From Caulobacter ginsengisoli (lineage in GTDB: Bacteria; Pseudomonadota; Alphaproteobacteria; Caulobacterales; Caulobacteraceae), in NCBI RefSeq assembly GCF_030814835.1, contig NZ_JAUSVS010000001.1, positions 246,001-310,000 on the forward strand: 64,000 nt of DNA, read 5' to 3'. Below, in pieces: positions 26,532 through 35,346 of the stretch. Each line of letters starts with the position of its first letter. Positions within the stretch are counted from its first letter, which is position 1. The position numbers and the translations under genes are program-made. The notes under the pieces were generated by a model. That model saw only the letters and a program-made list of their open reading frames with translations. It ran no database searches and was not told where the DNA came from.

Positions 26532-27314
26532 ATGGCCTACGAGTTCATCAAGGTCGACCGCGAGGGGCCGGTCACCGTCATTACCCTCAACCGCCCGGAC
26601 GTGATGAACGCCCTGCATTCGCCGGCGCATTTCGAGCTGCACGAGGCGTTCGACGCCTTCGCCGCCGATCCGGAGCAGTGGGTTGGCATCGTCACCGGGG
26701 CTGGCGAGCGGGCCTTCTCGGCCGGCAACGACCTCAAGCACCAGGCGGGCGGCGGCAAGATGGGCTCGCCCCCTTCGGGGTTCGCCGGGCTGACCTCCAG
26801 GTTTGACCTCGCCAAGCCGCTGATCGCGGCGGTCAATGGCGTGGCCATGGGCGGCGGATTCGAGATTGCGCTCGCCTGCGACATCATCCTGGCGGCCGAC
26901 ACGGCGGTGTTCGCCCTGCCGGAGCCGAAGGTGGGGCTGGCGGCGCTGGCCGGCGGGCTGCACCGGCTGCCCCGCCAGATCGGGCTGAAGCGGGCGATGG
27001 GGATGATCCTGACCGCCCGGCGGGTGTCGGCGGCGGAGGGGGAGTCGCTGGGCTTCGTCAACGCGGTCGTGCCGGCGGCGGACCTGATGGCCGAGACCCG
27101 CAGGTGGGCCAAGCTGATTTGTGAGTGTTCCCCGATGTCAATCCGGGCCTCCAAGGAGGCGGTGATGAAGGGGCTGGACGAGCCGACGCTCGAGGCGGCG
27201 ATCTCCGGCCAGGGCAAGTTCCCGGCCGTGGCGGCGCTGTTCCGGTCGGAAGACCTGATCGAGGGGCCTCGGGCGTTCGCCGAGAAGCGCGCGCCGCAGT
27301 GGAAGGGCAGATAG
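26532..27314 (+). CDS. Enoyl-CoA hydratase/isomerase family protein
   Basis: 260 residues from ATG 26532 (GGGAGAAG upstream). Crotonase-fold marks: ITLNRPDVMNAL, AGNDLKH (oxyanion hole) and NGVAMGGGFEIALACDIILAA. PEPKVGLAALAGGLHRLPRQIG places the second catalytic region, with Glu in EPKVGL. It is likely a beta-oxidation or aromatic-acid pathway hydratase; the specific substrate cannot be told. Confidence 0.87.
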   Translation: MAYEFIKVDREGPVTVITLNRPDVMNALHSPAHFELHEAFDAFAADPEQWVGIVTGAGERAFSAGNDLKHQAGGGKMGSPPSGFAGLTSRFDLAKPLIAAVNGVAMGGGFEIALACDIILAADTAVFALPEPKVGLAALAGGLHRLPRQIGLKRAMGMILTARRVSAAEGESLGFVNAVVPAADLMAETRRWAKLICECSPMSIRASKEAVMKGLDEPTLEAAISGQGKFPAVAALFRSEDLIEGPRAFAEKRAPQWKGR

Positions 27315-27385
27315 CCAAAGCGGCGAGGGAACATGTTCGGCCGCAGGCCGATCATGTCCCTTCGCGACCCTTGACGCCCACGCAC

Positions 27386-27395
27386 TACAAATGTA
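27386..27395. promoter_or_regulatory. BlaI-type operator TACAAATGTA with promoter
   Basis: TACA/TGTA arms around two bases are the standard BlaI/MecI half-sites. The box lies between a TTGACG -35-like element (27371-27376) and the blaI start at 27409, so the repressor would block its own promoter. Confidence 0.7.
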
Positions 27396-27408
27396 ACGAA
27401 TCGGCGAC

Positions 27409-27798
27409 ATGGAGACTCACATGCCGCCCTCCGACACCGAACTGGCCCTGCTGAAACTGTTCTGGCAATCGGGCCCCATGAGCGCCCGCGAGGTGCAGGA
27501 CGCCCTGCCGGCCGAGCTGGACTGGGCCGCCTCGACGACCCGGACGGTGCTGGAGCGGATGCGGGCCAAGGGGCTCATTTCGCGGCGCTCGGTGCACGGC
27601 ATGGCCGTCTACGCCCCAGCCCAGGACAAGGTCTCGGTGCTGGGGGCGGCCTTGAAGCGGATGATGCGCGGGGTGCTGGAGATCGACGCGGCCCTGCCGG
27701 CGGCGGCCTTCTCGGGCAGCAAGCTGCTCAGCGAGGACGAGCTCAAGGCGCTGGAGACCCTGCTCAACGCCCAAGACGTTCCTGGGGAGGGCCAATGA
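27409..27798 (+). CDS. BlaI/MecI/CopY-family repressor
   Basis: 129 residues. Winged-helix phrase ELALLKLFWQSGPMSAREVQDAL and STTRTVLERMRAKGLISRR define the family. It normally dimerises on TACA-N-TGTA operators and is cleaved when the partner M56 sensor is activated. The stop overlaps the M56 gene start (ATGA). There is no beta-lactamase next door; the target regulon is unknown. Confidence 0.9.
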   Translation: METHMPPSDTELALLKLFWQSGPMSAREVQDALPAELDWAASTTRTVLERMRAKGLISRRSVHGMAVYAPAQDKVSVLGAALKRMMRGVLEIDAALPAAAFSGSKLLSEDELKALETLLNAQDVPGEGQ

Positions 27799-29330
27799 GC
27801 GCGCTCGCCCCCACCATCGTCGTCGCCCTGGCGGCCACCCTGCCGGCGGCGGCCCTGGCCTGGCTGGCCGGAACGCTGGCCGAGCGGCTGGCCCTGACGG
27901 CGGCGGCGCGGGCCATGGTCTGGCGGACCGGGCTGGGCCTCACCGTGCTGACGATGCTGGCGACGCCGCTGGGCCTGCTGCGGCGGGTGGCGAGCGCCGC
28001 GCCGCAGGTCCACGCCACGATCGCCGCCGCCGGGCCGGCCAAGGCCGCGCCGGCCGCCATCGCCCTGCCGCGCCTGGATCCGGCAAGCCTGATTGACCCG
28101 CTGGCGCTGTTGCTGGCGGCCGGCATGCTGGTCGGGCTGGGCGGACTGCTGGTCCGGTCCTGGCGGGTCGAGCGGCTGCGGCGACGGGCCCGGCCGGTGA
28201 GCGAGCTGGCCCATATCGCCATCCCGGTCCTGGCCAGCCAGGAGGCCGGGGCGGCGCTGCTGGTCGGGCTGATGCGGCCGGCCATCATCCTGCCCGAGCG
28301 GCTGCTGGCCCAGCTGTCGGCGGACGACCTGGCCCTGATCTGCGCCCACGAGCTGGCCCATCTGCGGCGGCGCGACAACTGGCGCATCCTGGCCGACCAG
28401 GCGCTGAGCGCGGTGCTGTGGTTCAACCCGCCGGCCCACCTCTGCATTGCCCGCCTGGTCGCCCTGCGCGAGGAGATCTGCGACGCCACCGTGCTGGCCG
28501 GCGCCGGCGAGGACCTGCGCCGCCGCTACGCCGTCGTGCTGCTGGCCGCCATGCGGCTGGCGGGAGCGGGGGGCGCCCAGCCGGCCTTCATCCGTAAACA
28601 AGGGAGCGAACACGCCATGCGTTTCAAAGCCATTCTCAGCCCCGCCGGCCCGTCCTCGCGGCGCGCCCTGGCCGCCGCCGCCGGCCTCATGGGCGTGGCG
28701 GCCGTCTCGACCGGCCTCATCGGCGCGGCCTTCGCCCAGCCCCTGGCCGGGGTGGCGGCCGACGCCAGCCGCCGCACGGTCAAGGCGGGCGACCAGACGT
28801 CAGACGCGGCCGGCTACCAGCGGGCCTGCGCGAGCGGCGAGGCGCGGGACAGCGGCTTCTGCACGGGGGTGATCTTCGCGGTGCTGTCGGCCAAGGACAG
28901 CGGGGTCTGCCAGCCGACGACCAACGACTATATCGCGCTGGAGAAACAGGCCCGGGCCGCCATCGCCGCCGCCACGCCGGAGGCCGCCGAGACGCCCAGG
29001 CTGTTCGTGACCCGGGCGCTGAAGGGGGCCTTCGCCTGTGAAAAGACGGGCGACACATCGTCGGGGATCCAGATCACCTCGGACCGTTCCAGGACCCAGG
29101 GCGCGGTGACCACCTTCGAGGGCTCGCCCACCGTGCGGGTGATCGGGCCGCTGTCGCCCGAGTTGCTGCTGGTCAATGGCCGCCGGCCGGCCGAGGGCTT
29201 CGACGTCAACGCCCTTCCGGCGGGCAGTATCGAGCGCATCGTCATCACCAACGCCGGCAGCCGCCGGGCCCGGGCGCTGGGCGCCGGGCCGGGACAGTCG
29301 GTGATGAATGTGGTGCTGAAGGGGGGGTGA
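27795..29330 (+). CDS. M56 (BlaR1-like) membrane metallopeptidase with plug-like tail
   Basis: 511 residues. N-terminal membrane segments are followed by the zinc motif HELAH (ICAHELAHLRRRDN), the M56 signature, which cleaves the partner BlaI. After a further membrane segment (near 290-315) comes a periplasmic part that lacks a penicillin-binding SxxK domain. Its last 60 residues read LLLVNGRRPAEGFDVN and IPAGSIERI-like LPAGSIERIVITN, resembling a TonB-receptor plug strand. The sensed signal is therefore probably not a beta-lactam. Confidence 0.8.
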   Translation: MSALAPTIVVALAATLPAAALAWLAGTLAERLALTAAARAMVWRTGLGLTVLTMLATPLGLLRRVASAAPQVHATIAAAGPAKAAPAAIALPRLDPASLIDPLALLLAAGMLVGLGGLLVRSWRVERLRRRARPVSELAHIAIPVLASQEAGAALLVGLMRPAIILPERLLAQLSADDLALICAHELAHLRRRDNWRILADQALSAVLWFNPPAHLCIARLVALREEICDATVLAGAGEDLRRRYAVVLLAAMRLAGAGGAQPAFIRKQGSEHAMRFKAILSPAGPSSRRALAAAAGLMGVAAVSTGLIGAAFAQPLAGVAADASRRTVKAGDQTSDAAGYQRACASGEARDSGFCTGVIFAVLSAKDSGVCQPTTNDYIALEKQARAAIAAATPEAAETPRLFVTRALKGAFACEKTGDTSSGIQITSDRSRTQGAVTTFEGSPTVRVIGPLSPELLLVNGRRPAEGFDVNALPAGSIERIVITNAGSRRARALGAGPGQSVMNVVLKGG

Positions 29331-29345
29331 CCCCCGCTTCCCACC

Positions 29346-30152
29346 TCAGTTGACGATCGCCCAGGTCCCGTCCGGCTGGCGGCAGGCGCGGCCATTGCCC
29401 TGGCGGGGGCGGCCGTCGATGTAGATGGTCTGGGAGAAGGTGGTGCAGCGGAAACCGGCCGGATCGTAGTAGTAGCCGCCGATCCGCAGGTCGCCCCGGT
29501 GGTTGTTGCTGGGGTTGCGCCAGCTGTAGCGGCTGCCCGGCCGGCCGGAATTGAAGCCGTTGTAGTAGGTCCGGTAGGCGTAGCTGCGGTCCTCGCAGTT
29601 CATGTCCTTGGTCAGGGCCCCGCCGACCGCCCCGCCGATGATCACCCCGGCCAGGGTCGCCCCGCCGCGGTTGTCGTCGCCGCCGGCGGCGTTGCCGAGC
29701 AGGCCGCCGATGATCGCCCCGACGATGACGCCGGCGGGATCGGGCTTGTCACGGCATTCCTGCCAGTAGCGATCGTCCTGGTAGCTGTAGCGCCGGTTGT
29801 AGCGGCGCTCCCAGTTCTGCTCGCGCTCGTCGCGATAGACGGTCTGGGCGATCAGGCCGGTGGCGATGGCGACCAGGAAGTAGTTGCTGTCGTTGTAGCG
29901 CACCCAGCGATAGCCCCGGGGCGGCGGGCGAAGGCCGCGCTGGCGCCAGTCGGAGACATAGTATTGCGGCTGGCGGTACTGCGGCGGCAGGCGGTCGCCG
30001 CGCGACCAGCGCGGGTTGTAGCGCTGATAGCCCTGCGAATCCTGCGGCGGGCGCGGGCCATAGCGGCTGGCGTCCGGCGGGCCCGGCTGGGCCGAAGCGG
30101 CCGAGCCGACGAGCAGCGACAGGCTCGCCGCGGCGGTGACGAAGGTTTTCAT
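29346..30152 (-). CDS. RcnB-like, glycine-zipper secreted protein
   Basis: 268 residues with a signal peptide ([21 protein letters not shown]). An Arg/Tyr/Pro-rich region with [33 protein letters not shown] matches the RcnB-type periplasmic domain. It is followed by two glycine-zipper segments ([18 protein letters not shown] and [13 protein letters not shown]) that can insert in membranes. Envelope integrity or metal-related roles are suggested for such proteins; none is proven here. Confidence 0.7.
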   Translation of the reverse strand: MKTFVTAAASLSLLVGSAASAQPGPPDASRYGPRPPQDSQGYQRYNPRWSRGDRLPPQYRQPQYYVSDWRQRGLRPPPRGYRWVRYNDSNYFLVAIATGLIAQTVYRDEREQNWERRYNRRYSYQDDRYWQECRDKPDPAGVIVGAIIGGLLGNAAGGDDNRGGATLAGVIIGGAVGGALTKDMNCEDRSYAYRTYYNGFNSGRPGSRYSWRNPSNNHRGDLRIGGYYYDPAGFRCTTFSQTIYIDGRPRQGNGRACRQPDGTWAIVN

Positions 30153-30286
30153 GGGTCAGGTCCTCTGCTGGCCGAGGCGGCAGAGGCCGTCTCGCTGGAC
30201 CTGATCACTGTCGGGCAGCCTCCGCCCGGCCGCGTTGACCTGGGTCAAGCGGCCGGGGAGGGCTTGTGACGCTAGGCGAACTGCGC

Positions 30287-31738
30287 CTAAGCGAACTGAG
30301 ACCGCCCGCCGCCGTTGCTGCCGCCCTTGCCGCCGGCGCCGCCGCGGTTGCGGCGGCGGGGCTGGTTGCGCTTGGCGTCGGCCACGGTGGGGGCGCCGGC
30401 GACGACTTCACCCGCCAACGGGTTGTAAGAGTCGGGGCGATGCTGGCGGTGCGGCTTGCCGGTCGGCTTGGGGGGCTGGTGGCCGTAGGGGGTGCGGCCG
30501 CCGTCGTTGCGGCCGTTCCGCCCTTGCGGACGCCCGCCCGAGCGCTCGGGCTTTTCCTTCACCGCCGGTTCGGCCGCCTTCAGGGCAGCCTCGGCCGCGC
30601 CCAGGGTGCGGTCGTTGCGGCGGTCCCAGGCGGGGATGGTCTGGCGGGTCACCTTCTGGATGTCGCGCAGCAGATTGCGCTCGTCATCGGCCACCAGGGC
30701 GATGGCCGAGCCGCCCGCGCCGGCCCGGGCCGTGCGGCCGATCCGGTGGACATAGCTCTCGGGCACGTTGGGCAGCTCATACTGGATGACGTGGCTGACG
30801 CTGTCGACATCGATGCCGCGGGCGGCGATGTCGGTGGCGACCAGGGCGCGGACCTCGCCGGCCTTGAAGCTGGCCAGGGCCCGTTCGCGCTGGCCCTGGC
30901 TCTTCTCGCCATGGATGGCGGCGGCCATCACCCCTTGCGTCTCCAGGTGACGGGCCACGCGGTCGGCGCCGCGCTTGGTGCGGGTGAAGACCAGCACGCG
31001 CTTGAGCGAGGCGTCGTCGAACAGCTCGCCCAGCAGGGCGCGCTTGCGGGCGCTCTCGATGAACAGCACCTTCTGGTCGATCTTCTCGACCGTGGTGGCC
31101 TGGGGCGCGACCGAGACCTTGGCCGGATCCTTGAGCAGCTCGCCGGCCAGCTTGCCGATCTCGGTCGGCATGGTGGCCGAGAAGAACAGGTTCTGGCGGC
31201 GGTGGGGCAGCTTGGCGGCGATCTTCCGGATCGGGGCGATGAAGCCCATGTCCAGCATCTGGTCGGCCTCGTCGAGCACGAAGACCTCGACGGCCGACAG
31301 GTCGGCGACCTTCTCGTTGATATGGTCGATCAGCCGGCCGGGGGTGGCGACCAGCACGTCGACGCCGGCGGCCAGGGCGCGCACCTGCGGCCCGTATTTG
31401 ACGCCGCCGAACACCACCGCGACGGTCATGCCCATGTTCTTGCCATAGGTCTTGAAGCTCTCGGCGATCTGGCTGGCCAGCTCGCGGGTCGGCGACAGCA
31501 CCAGGCAGCGGCAGCCGCGGCGTGGGGCGGGTTTGCGGTCCTCGGCCAGGCGCTGGAGGATGGGCAGGGCGAAGGCGGCGGTCTTGCCGGTGCCGGTCTG
31601 GGCGATGCCCAGGATATCGCCGCCCTTGAGCACCAGCGGGATAGCCTGGCTCTGGATCGGGGTAGGGGTGGTGTAGCCCTCTGACGCCAAGGCGCTGAGC
31701 AGCGGCTTGGCCAGGCCAAGCGAAGCAAAATCGGTCAA
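30287..31738 (-). CDS. DEAD-box RNA helicase (RhlE type)
   Basis: 483 residues from a TTG at 31738 (first residues TDFASLGL), the usual RhlE start; the frame continues upstream without helicase similarity. Motifs: Q-motif TPTPIQSQAIP, Walker A AQTGTGKT, PTRELA, TPGRL, DEAD, SAT, ATDIAARGID and HRIGRTARAG. The C-terminal 100 residues are Gly/Arg/Asn-rich, a disordered RNA-binding tail. It likely acts in ribosome assembly or the RNA degradosome. Confidence 0.9.
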   Translation of the reverse strand: MTDFASLGLAKPLLSALASEGYTTPTPIQSQAIPLVLKGGDILGIAQTGTGKTAAFALPILQRLAEDRKPAPRRGCRCLVLSPTRELASQIAESFKTYGKNMGMTVAVVFGGVKYGPQVRALAAGVDVLVATPGRLIDHINEKVADLSAVEVFVLDEADQMLDMGFIAPIRKIAAKLPHRRQNLFFSATMPTEIGKLAGELLKDPAKVSVAPQATTVEKIDQKVLFIESARKRALLGELFDDASLKRVLVFTRTKRGADRVARHLETQGVMAAAIHGEKSQGQRERALASFKAGEVRALVATDIAARGIDVDSVSHVIQYELPNVPESYVHRIGRTARAGAGGSAIALVADDERNLLRDIQKVTRQTIPAWDRRNDRTLGAAEAALKAAEPAVKEKPERSGGRPQGRNGRNDGGRTPYGHQPPKPTGKPHRQHRPDSYNPLAGEVVAGAPTVADAKRNQPRRRNRGGAGGKGGSNGGGRSQFA

Positions 31739-32038
31739 AATATAGTCTTTCGTATGCGGCAAGCGCCGCGTCGCTTCACTGAGCGCGCGGTCGTTCGACG
31801 CGGGGTCCAAACGCGACGCCCCGCGTGTCCGGGCGCCATATGAAAGGCGTTCGTGGCCTGCGGCTGGGGAGCTGAAGGAGCTCTTCACGCGGCGGCGGGC
31901 CGGATAGCGCGGCGAACCGCACGAGGGGTATGTGGCAGTGCAGCAATTAAAAGTCAATGAAGGGGACGATGAACGGCCTATTCTGTACCACTAGGGCGAG
32001 CCACGCGCTCGTAGGATTGGACCTAGGGCCATCGAAAC
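31739..32038. other. Gap between helicase and the foreign operon
   Basis: 300 bases, the left border of the low-GC segment. GC content falls from about base 31930. I see no tRNA, direct repeat or integrase. It should contain the helicase promoter (AT-rich CATACGAAAGACTATATT precedes the TTG). Confidence 0.4.
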
Positions 32039-32497
32039 TTACCCTCTCTTTGCGTCCTGTTCGCGCGGAATGCCTTGAACCCAGGCCGTCAACCCTTCCA
32101 AGTCACTGAAAATTTTCGACAGTCCGCCGATTAGCATCGGATTGTTGCCTGAGGGGAGGGCCCGCCGGACATCGGTCTGTAGCCCCACACAAACGCGTCC
32201 AAGGGCACACATAAAGCCAATTTCGAACGCGACCCCCTCATCGATGTGTCCTCCGTCGAGCACCGCGATCAGTATCTCGGAGCGGCGCATCGCTTCGCAG
32301 TCCTGCTGAAATACTCTCTGCTCTGCGACAACGGCCGGTACCCCTGCCGCAATCATGTTGACCAACAGAGTTCCGTCACGTTGCGGCAGAAAGATATCAA
32401 GGTTCATCTCCAGCGCGCCAGCAATCTGAAGATTAAAAATCCGCTCTCTGTCATTGAACAAGGGAGCAGCTAGGTAGGCCCTCCGCTTATACGGCAT
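32039..32497 (-). CDS. Nucleoside 2-deoxyribosyltransferase-like protein
   Basis: 152 residues. YLAAPLFNDRER at the N-terminus and DEGVAFEIGFMCALG in the second half are the family hallmarks; the Asp in VLDGGHIDEG and the Glu in FEIG are the likely catalytic region. Relatives exchange bases on deoxynucleosides or cleave nucleotides, and several occur in defence loci. It is the last gene of a four-gene minus-strand operon, overlapping the SIR2-kinase gene by 11 bases. Confidence 0.75.
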   Translation of the reverse strand: MPYKRRAYLAAPLFNDRERIFNLQIAGALEMNLDIFLPQRDGTLLVNMIAAGVPAVVAEQRVFQQDCEAMRRSEILIAVLDGGHIDEGVAFEIGFMCALGRVCVGLQTDVRRALPSGNNPMLIGGLSKIFSDLEGLTAWVQGIPREQDAKRG

Positions 32498-34142
32498 AAG
32501 TTCCCGCCTGGACTTGTTTCAGTGTATCTTCGAGGTCCACCGGTCTGTAGTCATCCAAAAAAATGACCTTTGCGATTTCGCGTGCGACCGCCGTCGCATC
32601 ACGACCCCGCGTGCATATCGTGGTTCGAACCATGGGTCCGTATACTTCATCGATTCTAACAAGAAGTTGTTGATATTGGGAGTCGGTCCAATATTTATGC
32701 TTGAGACTATTTCTAATACGAATTTCTTCCATTCCGCATTCCAAGTGAATGATATGACCTTTGCAGATTTCACGTGTTCCATTGTCTGTTATTTGCTCAA
32801 GAAGAGCGGCCGACTTCGTTGGCCTTTCCTCTGGAGCGCTAAATGTTAAGGGATCAAGGGGGGCTCTATCGACCAAATGAATTCCCTCTTTAGACGACTG
32901 AAGCGCATAGTTTTTCTTGCGAAACTGTTCAGCGATCCAGCGATTTATATCTGGTATTGCGCTCGGGTCCACGTCTTCTTCGGCTTTCGCAAGCTCTGGC
33001 TTTCTCTCGTCAATCCATTCGTCATAGGTAATTAGGTTTCTGAAATTAGACGCCGCCGTGCTTTTACCCGACCCGACTGAGCCGACTAGATAATACACAA
33101 GTTTTTGTACATGCTGCGCGTAATTCAGATGAAATGGCTCATCTTCCATAGCTATTATGGTGGCCAGAAATTTTATTCCTGCTGAATCCAGGAATATAGT
33201 GTAGAGGCCATAAGAGGAAAAGTTCTGCCTGAACAGCGTCTTCATTGCCTCACTATCGGCGGCACCGAAGTCGGGCACAAAATGCACAACGTAATGAATA
33301 TTTCCCGGGTTTGCGATAGAGTTTTGTCGAAGTAAACTTTGAAGGGTAGGGTCTTCTAGCGATAAGCCAATAAGAAGGCACGTATTTCTAAAAAGATGGT
33401 TTGAGAGGTGAACGTATTTGCCGGTGGCGGCGCTGAGCAGTTGATCCTGGAATGCCTCGTCTGAAAAGATCACGTCAGCGCTTGTGCCGTCCTCGAAAGT
33501 GGACGGTAGAAATCCGTTTGGATGGTAGACGACACTGTTGTCTTTTTGGAATTGTGAGTTCGGTTTATCGGCTACCTCGTAGCCGCGGGTGCTTTCACGC
33601 TCAACATCATTTCGCGCAAGAAGAAGCATACGCTCCAACGTGTCGTCGAAGTTATAATTTACGGTTATTGGAGATCGTTTTATTATTTCTAAGAAAGAAG
33701 AAAGATAAGGATGGTTCTTTATTTTTTTCAACCGCTCCTCAGTGGTAAGGCCGCTATATAACTCGTGGTGTATTAGGCGGAGCCAATCTGTTTTGATTGT
33801 TTGCTCGGCAAAAAACGTCAATGGCGTGGAGAGCTTTTGAGTCTCAATCTTATTCAGTCTGTATATTCCAAATAGAAGTTGCGTAACCGACGCTAAAGAT
33901 CGTGTCAGAACAAAAGCAGGAGAATTTTCTAGCCTGTATCGCTTAAGCTGCTCAACGCCTTTAACTTCCGGATGGGCAGCGAGTCTATCAACCAGCTCTG
34001 TCCAATTCGGAAATCCAATATCCTTGCTCACCCCTGCGCCAAAGATGAGGCCGAGGCGCTTGCGCTTCAGCTGAGCGCGCAAATGAGCAACTGGGCGTCC
34101 GCATCGCTTTAGGATTTCGATCTGTTTCGCGGTGGCGGCCAA
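32487..34142 (-). CDS. SIR2-like domain fused to a P-loop nucleotide-kinase-like domain
   Basis: 551 residues, TTG start one base after the preceding stop, GGAGGGG ribosome site. The N-terminal part has LIFGAGVSKDIGFPNW (32-47), NYNFDDTLE and LLIGLSLEDPTLQSLLR, the pattern of SIR2-like proteins of antiphage systems, which bind and often hydrolyse NAD+. From about 345 the sequence reads YYLVGSVGSGKST (Walker A) and later DRAPLDPLTF, like deoxynucleoside or nucleotide kinases. Base composition is strikingly low: by my count 21 of 60 bases are G+C at 32701-32760. A predicted sensor/effector; the kinase activity is an inference. Confidence 0.72.
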   Translation of the reverse strand: MAATAKQIEILKRCGRPVAHLRAQLKRKRLGLIFGAGVSKDIGFPNWTELVDRLAAHPEVKGVEQLKRYRLENSPAFVLTRSLASVTQLLFGIYRLNKIETQKLSTPLTFFAEQTIKTDWLRLIHHELYSGLTTEERLKKIKNHPYLSSFLEIIKRSPITVNYNFDDTLERMLLLARNDVERESTRGYEVADKPNSQFQKDNSVVYHPNGFLPSTFEDGTSADVIFSDEAFQDQLLSAATGKYVHLSNHLFRNTCLLIGLSLEDPTLQSLLRQNSIANPGNIHYVVHFVPDFGAADSEAMKTLFRQNFSSYGLYTIFLDSAGIKFLATIIAMEDEPFHLNYAQHVQKLVYYLVGSVGSGKSTAASNFRNLITYDEWIDERKPELAKAEEDVDPSAIPDINRWIAEQFRKKNYALQSSKEGIHLVDRAPLDPLTFSAPEERPTKSAALLEQITDNGTREICKGHIIHLECGMEEIRIRNSLKHKYWTDSQYQQLLVRIDEVYGPMVRTTICTRGRDATAVAREIAKVIFLDDYRPVDLEDTLKQVQAGTYAV

Positions 34143-34143
34143 A

Positions 34144-35346
34144 TCAGTTCCCCTCCGAAAACAATGTTAGTTGATCGATGCCTGCCAAGCGATGCGGCTG
34201 CTTGTCAACCAACTGGGCGGCCTCGTCTTGAGTGACGCGACCTAGTGTTAGGTCTACATATACCTTAAGCACGTCCAGAAATTTGGCATCTGGTTTCAAG
34301 AAGAGGTGGTCAAGGTTCCAAAGGCCACTCACCGATATTCTCCATTCGACGCTGTAATGACCAAGCCACTCCTTGGTGGTTGTTGGAGATAGCAGGCCAA
34401 GTCGAGACAAAAGCCCTATTGAATTCCGTTCTATAAACGCCCTGTCGCTTTGAGCACCGGGATCATCCGGAATGTCGATCCACAAAAGACGCATGCCACC
34501 CAGCGTATCGCTTACCTTACGCTCAAGCTCCTGCTCCTGGTCCCGAATGTCTTTCGGAGCGCTTTGTCCCTGCCCCCAGGTTGAAAAATCTAGCCCATCC
34601 CGAGCCATCAATGCACGCCCAACGTGCGAGCGGAAGATGGAAGATCGATGGCTGCCGCTTCCAACGGTGGTCCCTCGGTGCGTGCTTAGACGATCCCACA
34701 GGGTGGTTTTCGAGCCCGCACTCACTGCGTGTGTGCCAACGCGAACGATTCGAGGCATTCGGCCCGAGGCCGCAGCCACGGTGGAGTCCAGCACGAAGTA
34801 GACCCCTCGGCGGGGCCATGACTGTTTGCCCGTTGTCTCGGATATTAACCGTCCACCCGCCTGGCCAATCCAAAGGTTGTGTAGAATACGGTCAAAGCGG
34901 CTCTTCAGCCTGCGGTGATCCTCCTCCTCGATCATTTCGCGCAGCGTTCTTAGGCGCTGGCCGAGTGATTGTCCGACGAGTGGATTATGCACGGAATACC
35001 GGTGGCGACTGAAGCTTGCTCGAAGCGGAGTGATATATTCCTCCCCGCAAAATAGATTCACCGCGCTGCGGGAGGGCACGTAAAGGTCTAGCGTTCTGTC
35101 GATATCCTCACCCCAGCGGCTCCGCTCCGCCTGCGGCATCCGTTTCAACGTCGTATCGTAAGGCTCTATGCGATCAGATAGGCGTAAGACTCCGTGTTTG
35201 GCCGACAGTATGAAAACAGACTTAGCGCTATCCAGCGCCGCTAGTAGGGACTTCCGGTAGAGCGGTGACGCATAGAGGGCTGCGGCCGCCAGAGGACGAT
35301 CCGCTTTTGTCTTCGAACAGGCAACAAAGGCCGCATCTCGCTTCAC
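34144..35346 (-). CDS. DUF6884-like plus GIY-YIG-like protein
   Basis: 400 residues from a GTG whose GTGA overlaps the QueC stop. The N-terminal third (AFVACSKTKAD, ALYASPLYRKSL, SAKHGVLRLSD, PYDTTL) resembles the DUF6884 domain, seen with 7-deazaguanine genes. The middle has GVYFVLD, PRIVRVGTH and LWDRLSTHRG with HRSSIFRSHVG, like a GIY-YIG-type nuclease family. The coupling with QueC supports a deazaguanine connection. Both domain calls were made by eye. Confidence 0.55.
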   Translation of the reverse strand: MKRDAAFVACSKTKADRPLAAAALYASPLYRKSLLAALDSAKSVFILSAKHGVLRLSDRIEPYDTTLKRMPQAERSRWGEDIDRTLDLYVPSRSAVNLFCGEEYITPLRASFSRHRYSVHNPLVGQSLGQRLRTLREMIEEEDHRRLKSRFDRILHNLWIGQAGGRLISETTGKQSWPRRGVYFVLDSTVAAASGRMPRIVRVGTHAVSAGSKTTLWDRLSTHRGTTVGSGSHRSSIFRSHVGRALMARDGLDFSTWGQGQSAPKDIRDQEQELERKVSDTLGGMRLLWIDIPDDPGAQSDRAFIERNSIGLLSRLGLLSPTTTKEWLGHYSVEWRISVSGLWNLDHLFLKPDAKFLDVLKVYVDLTLGRVTQDEAAQLVDKQPHRLAGIDQLTLFSEGN

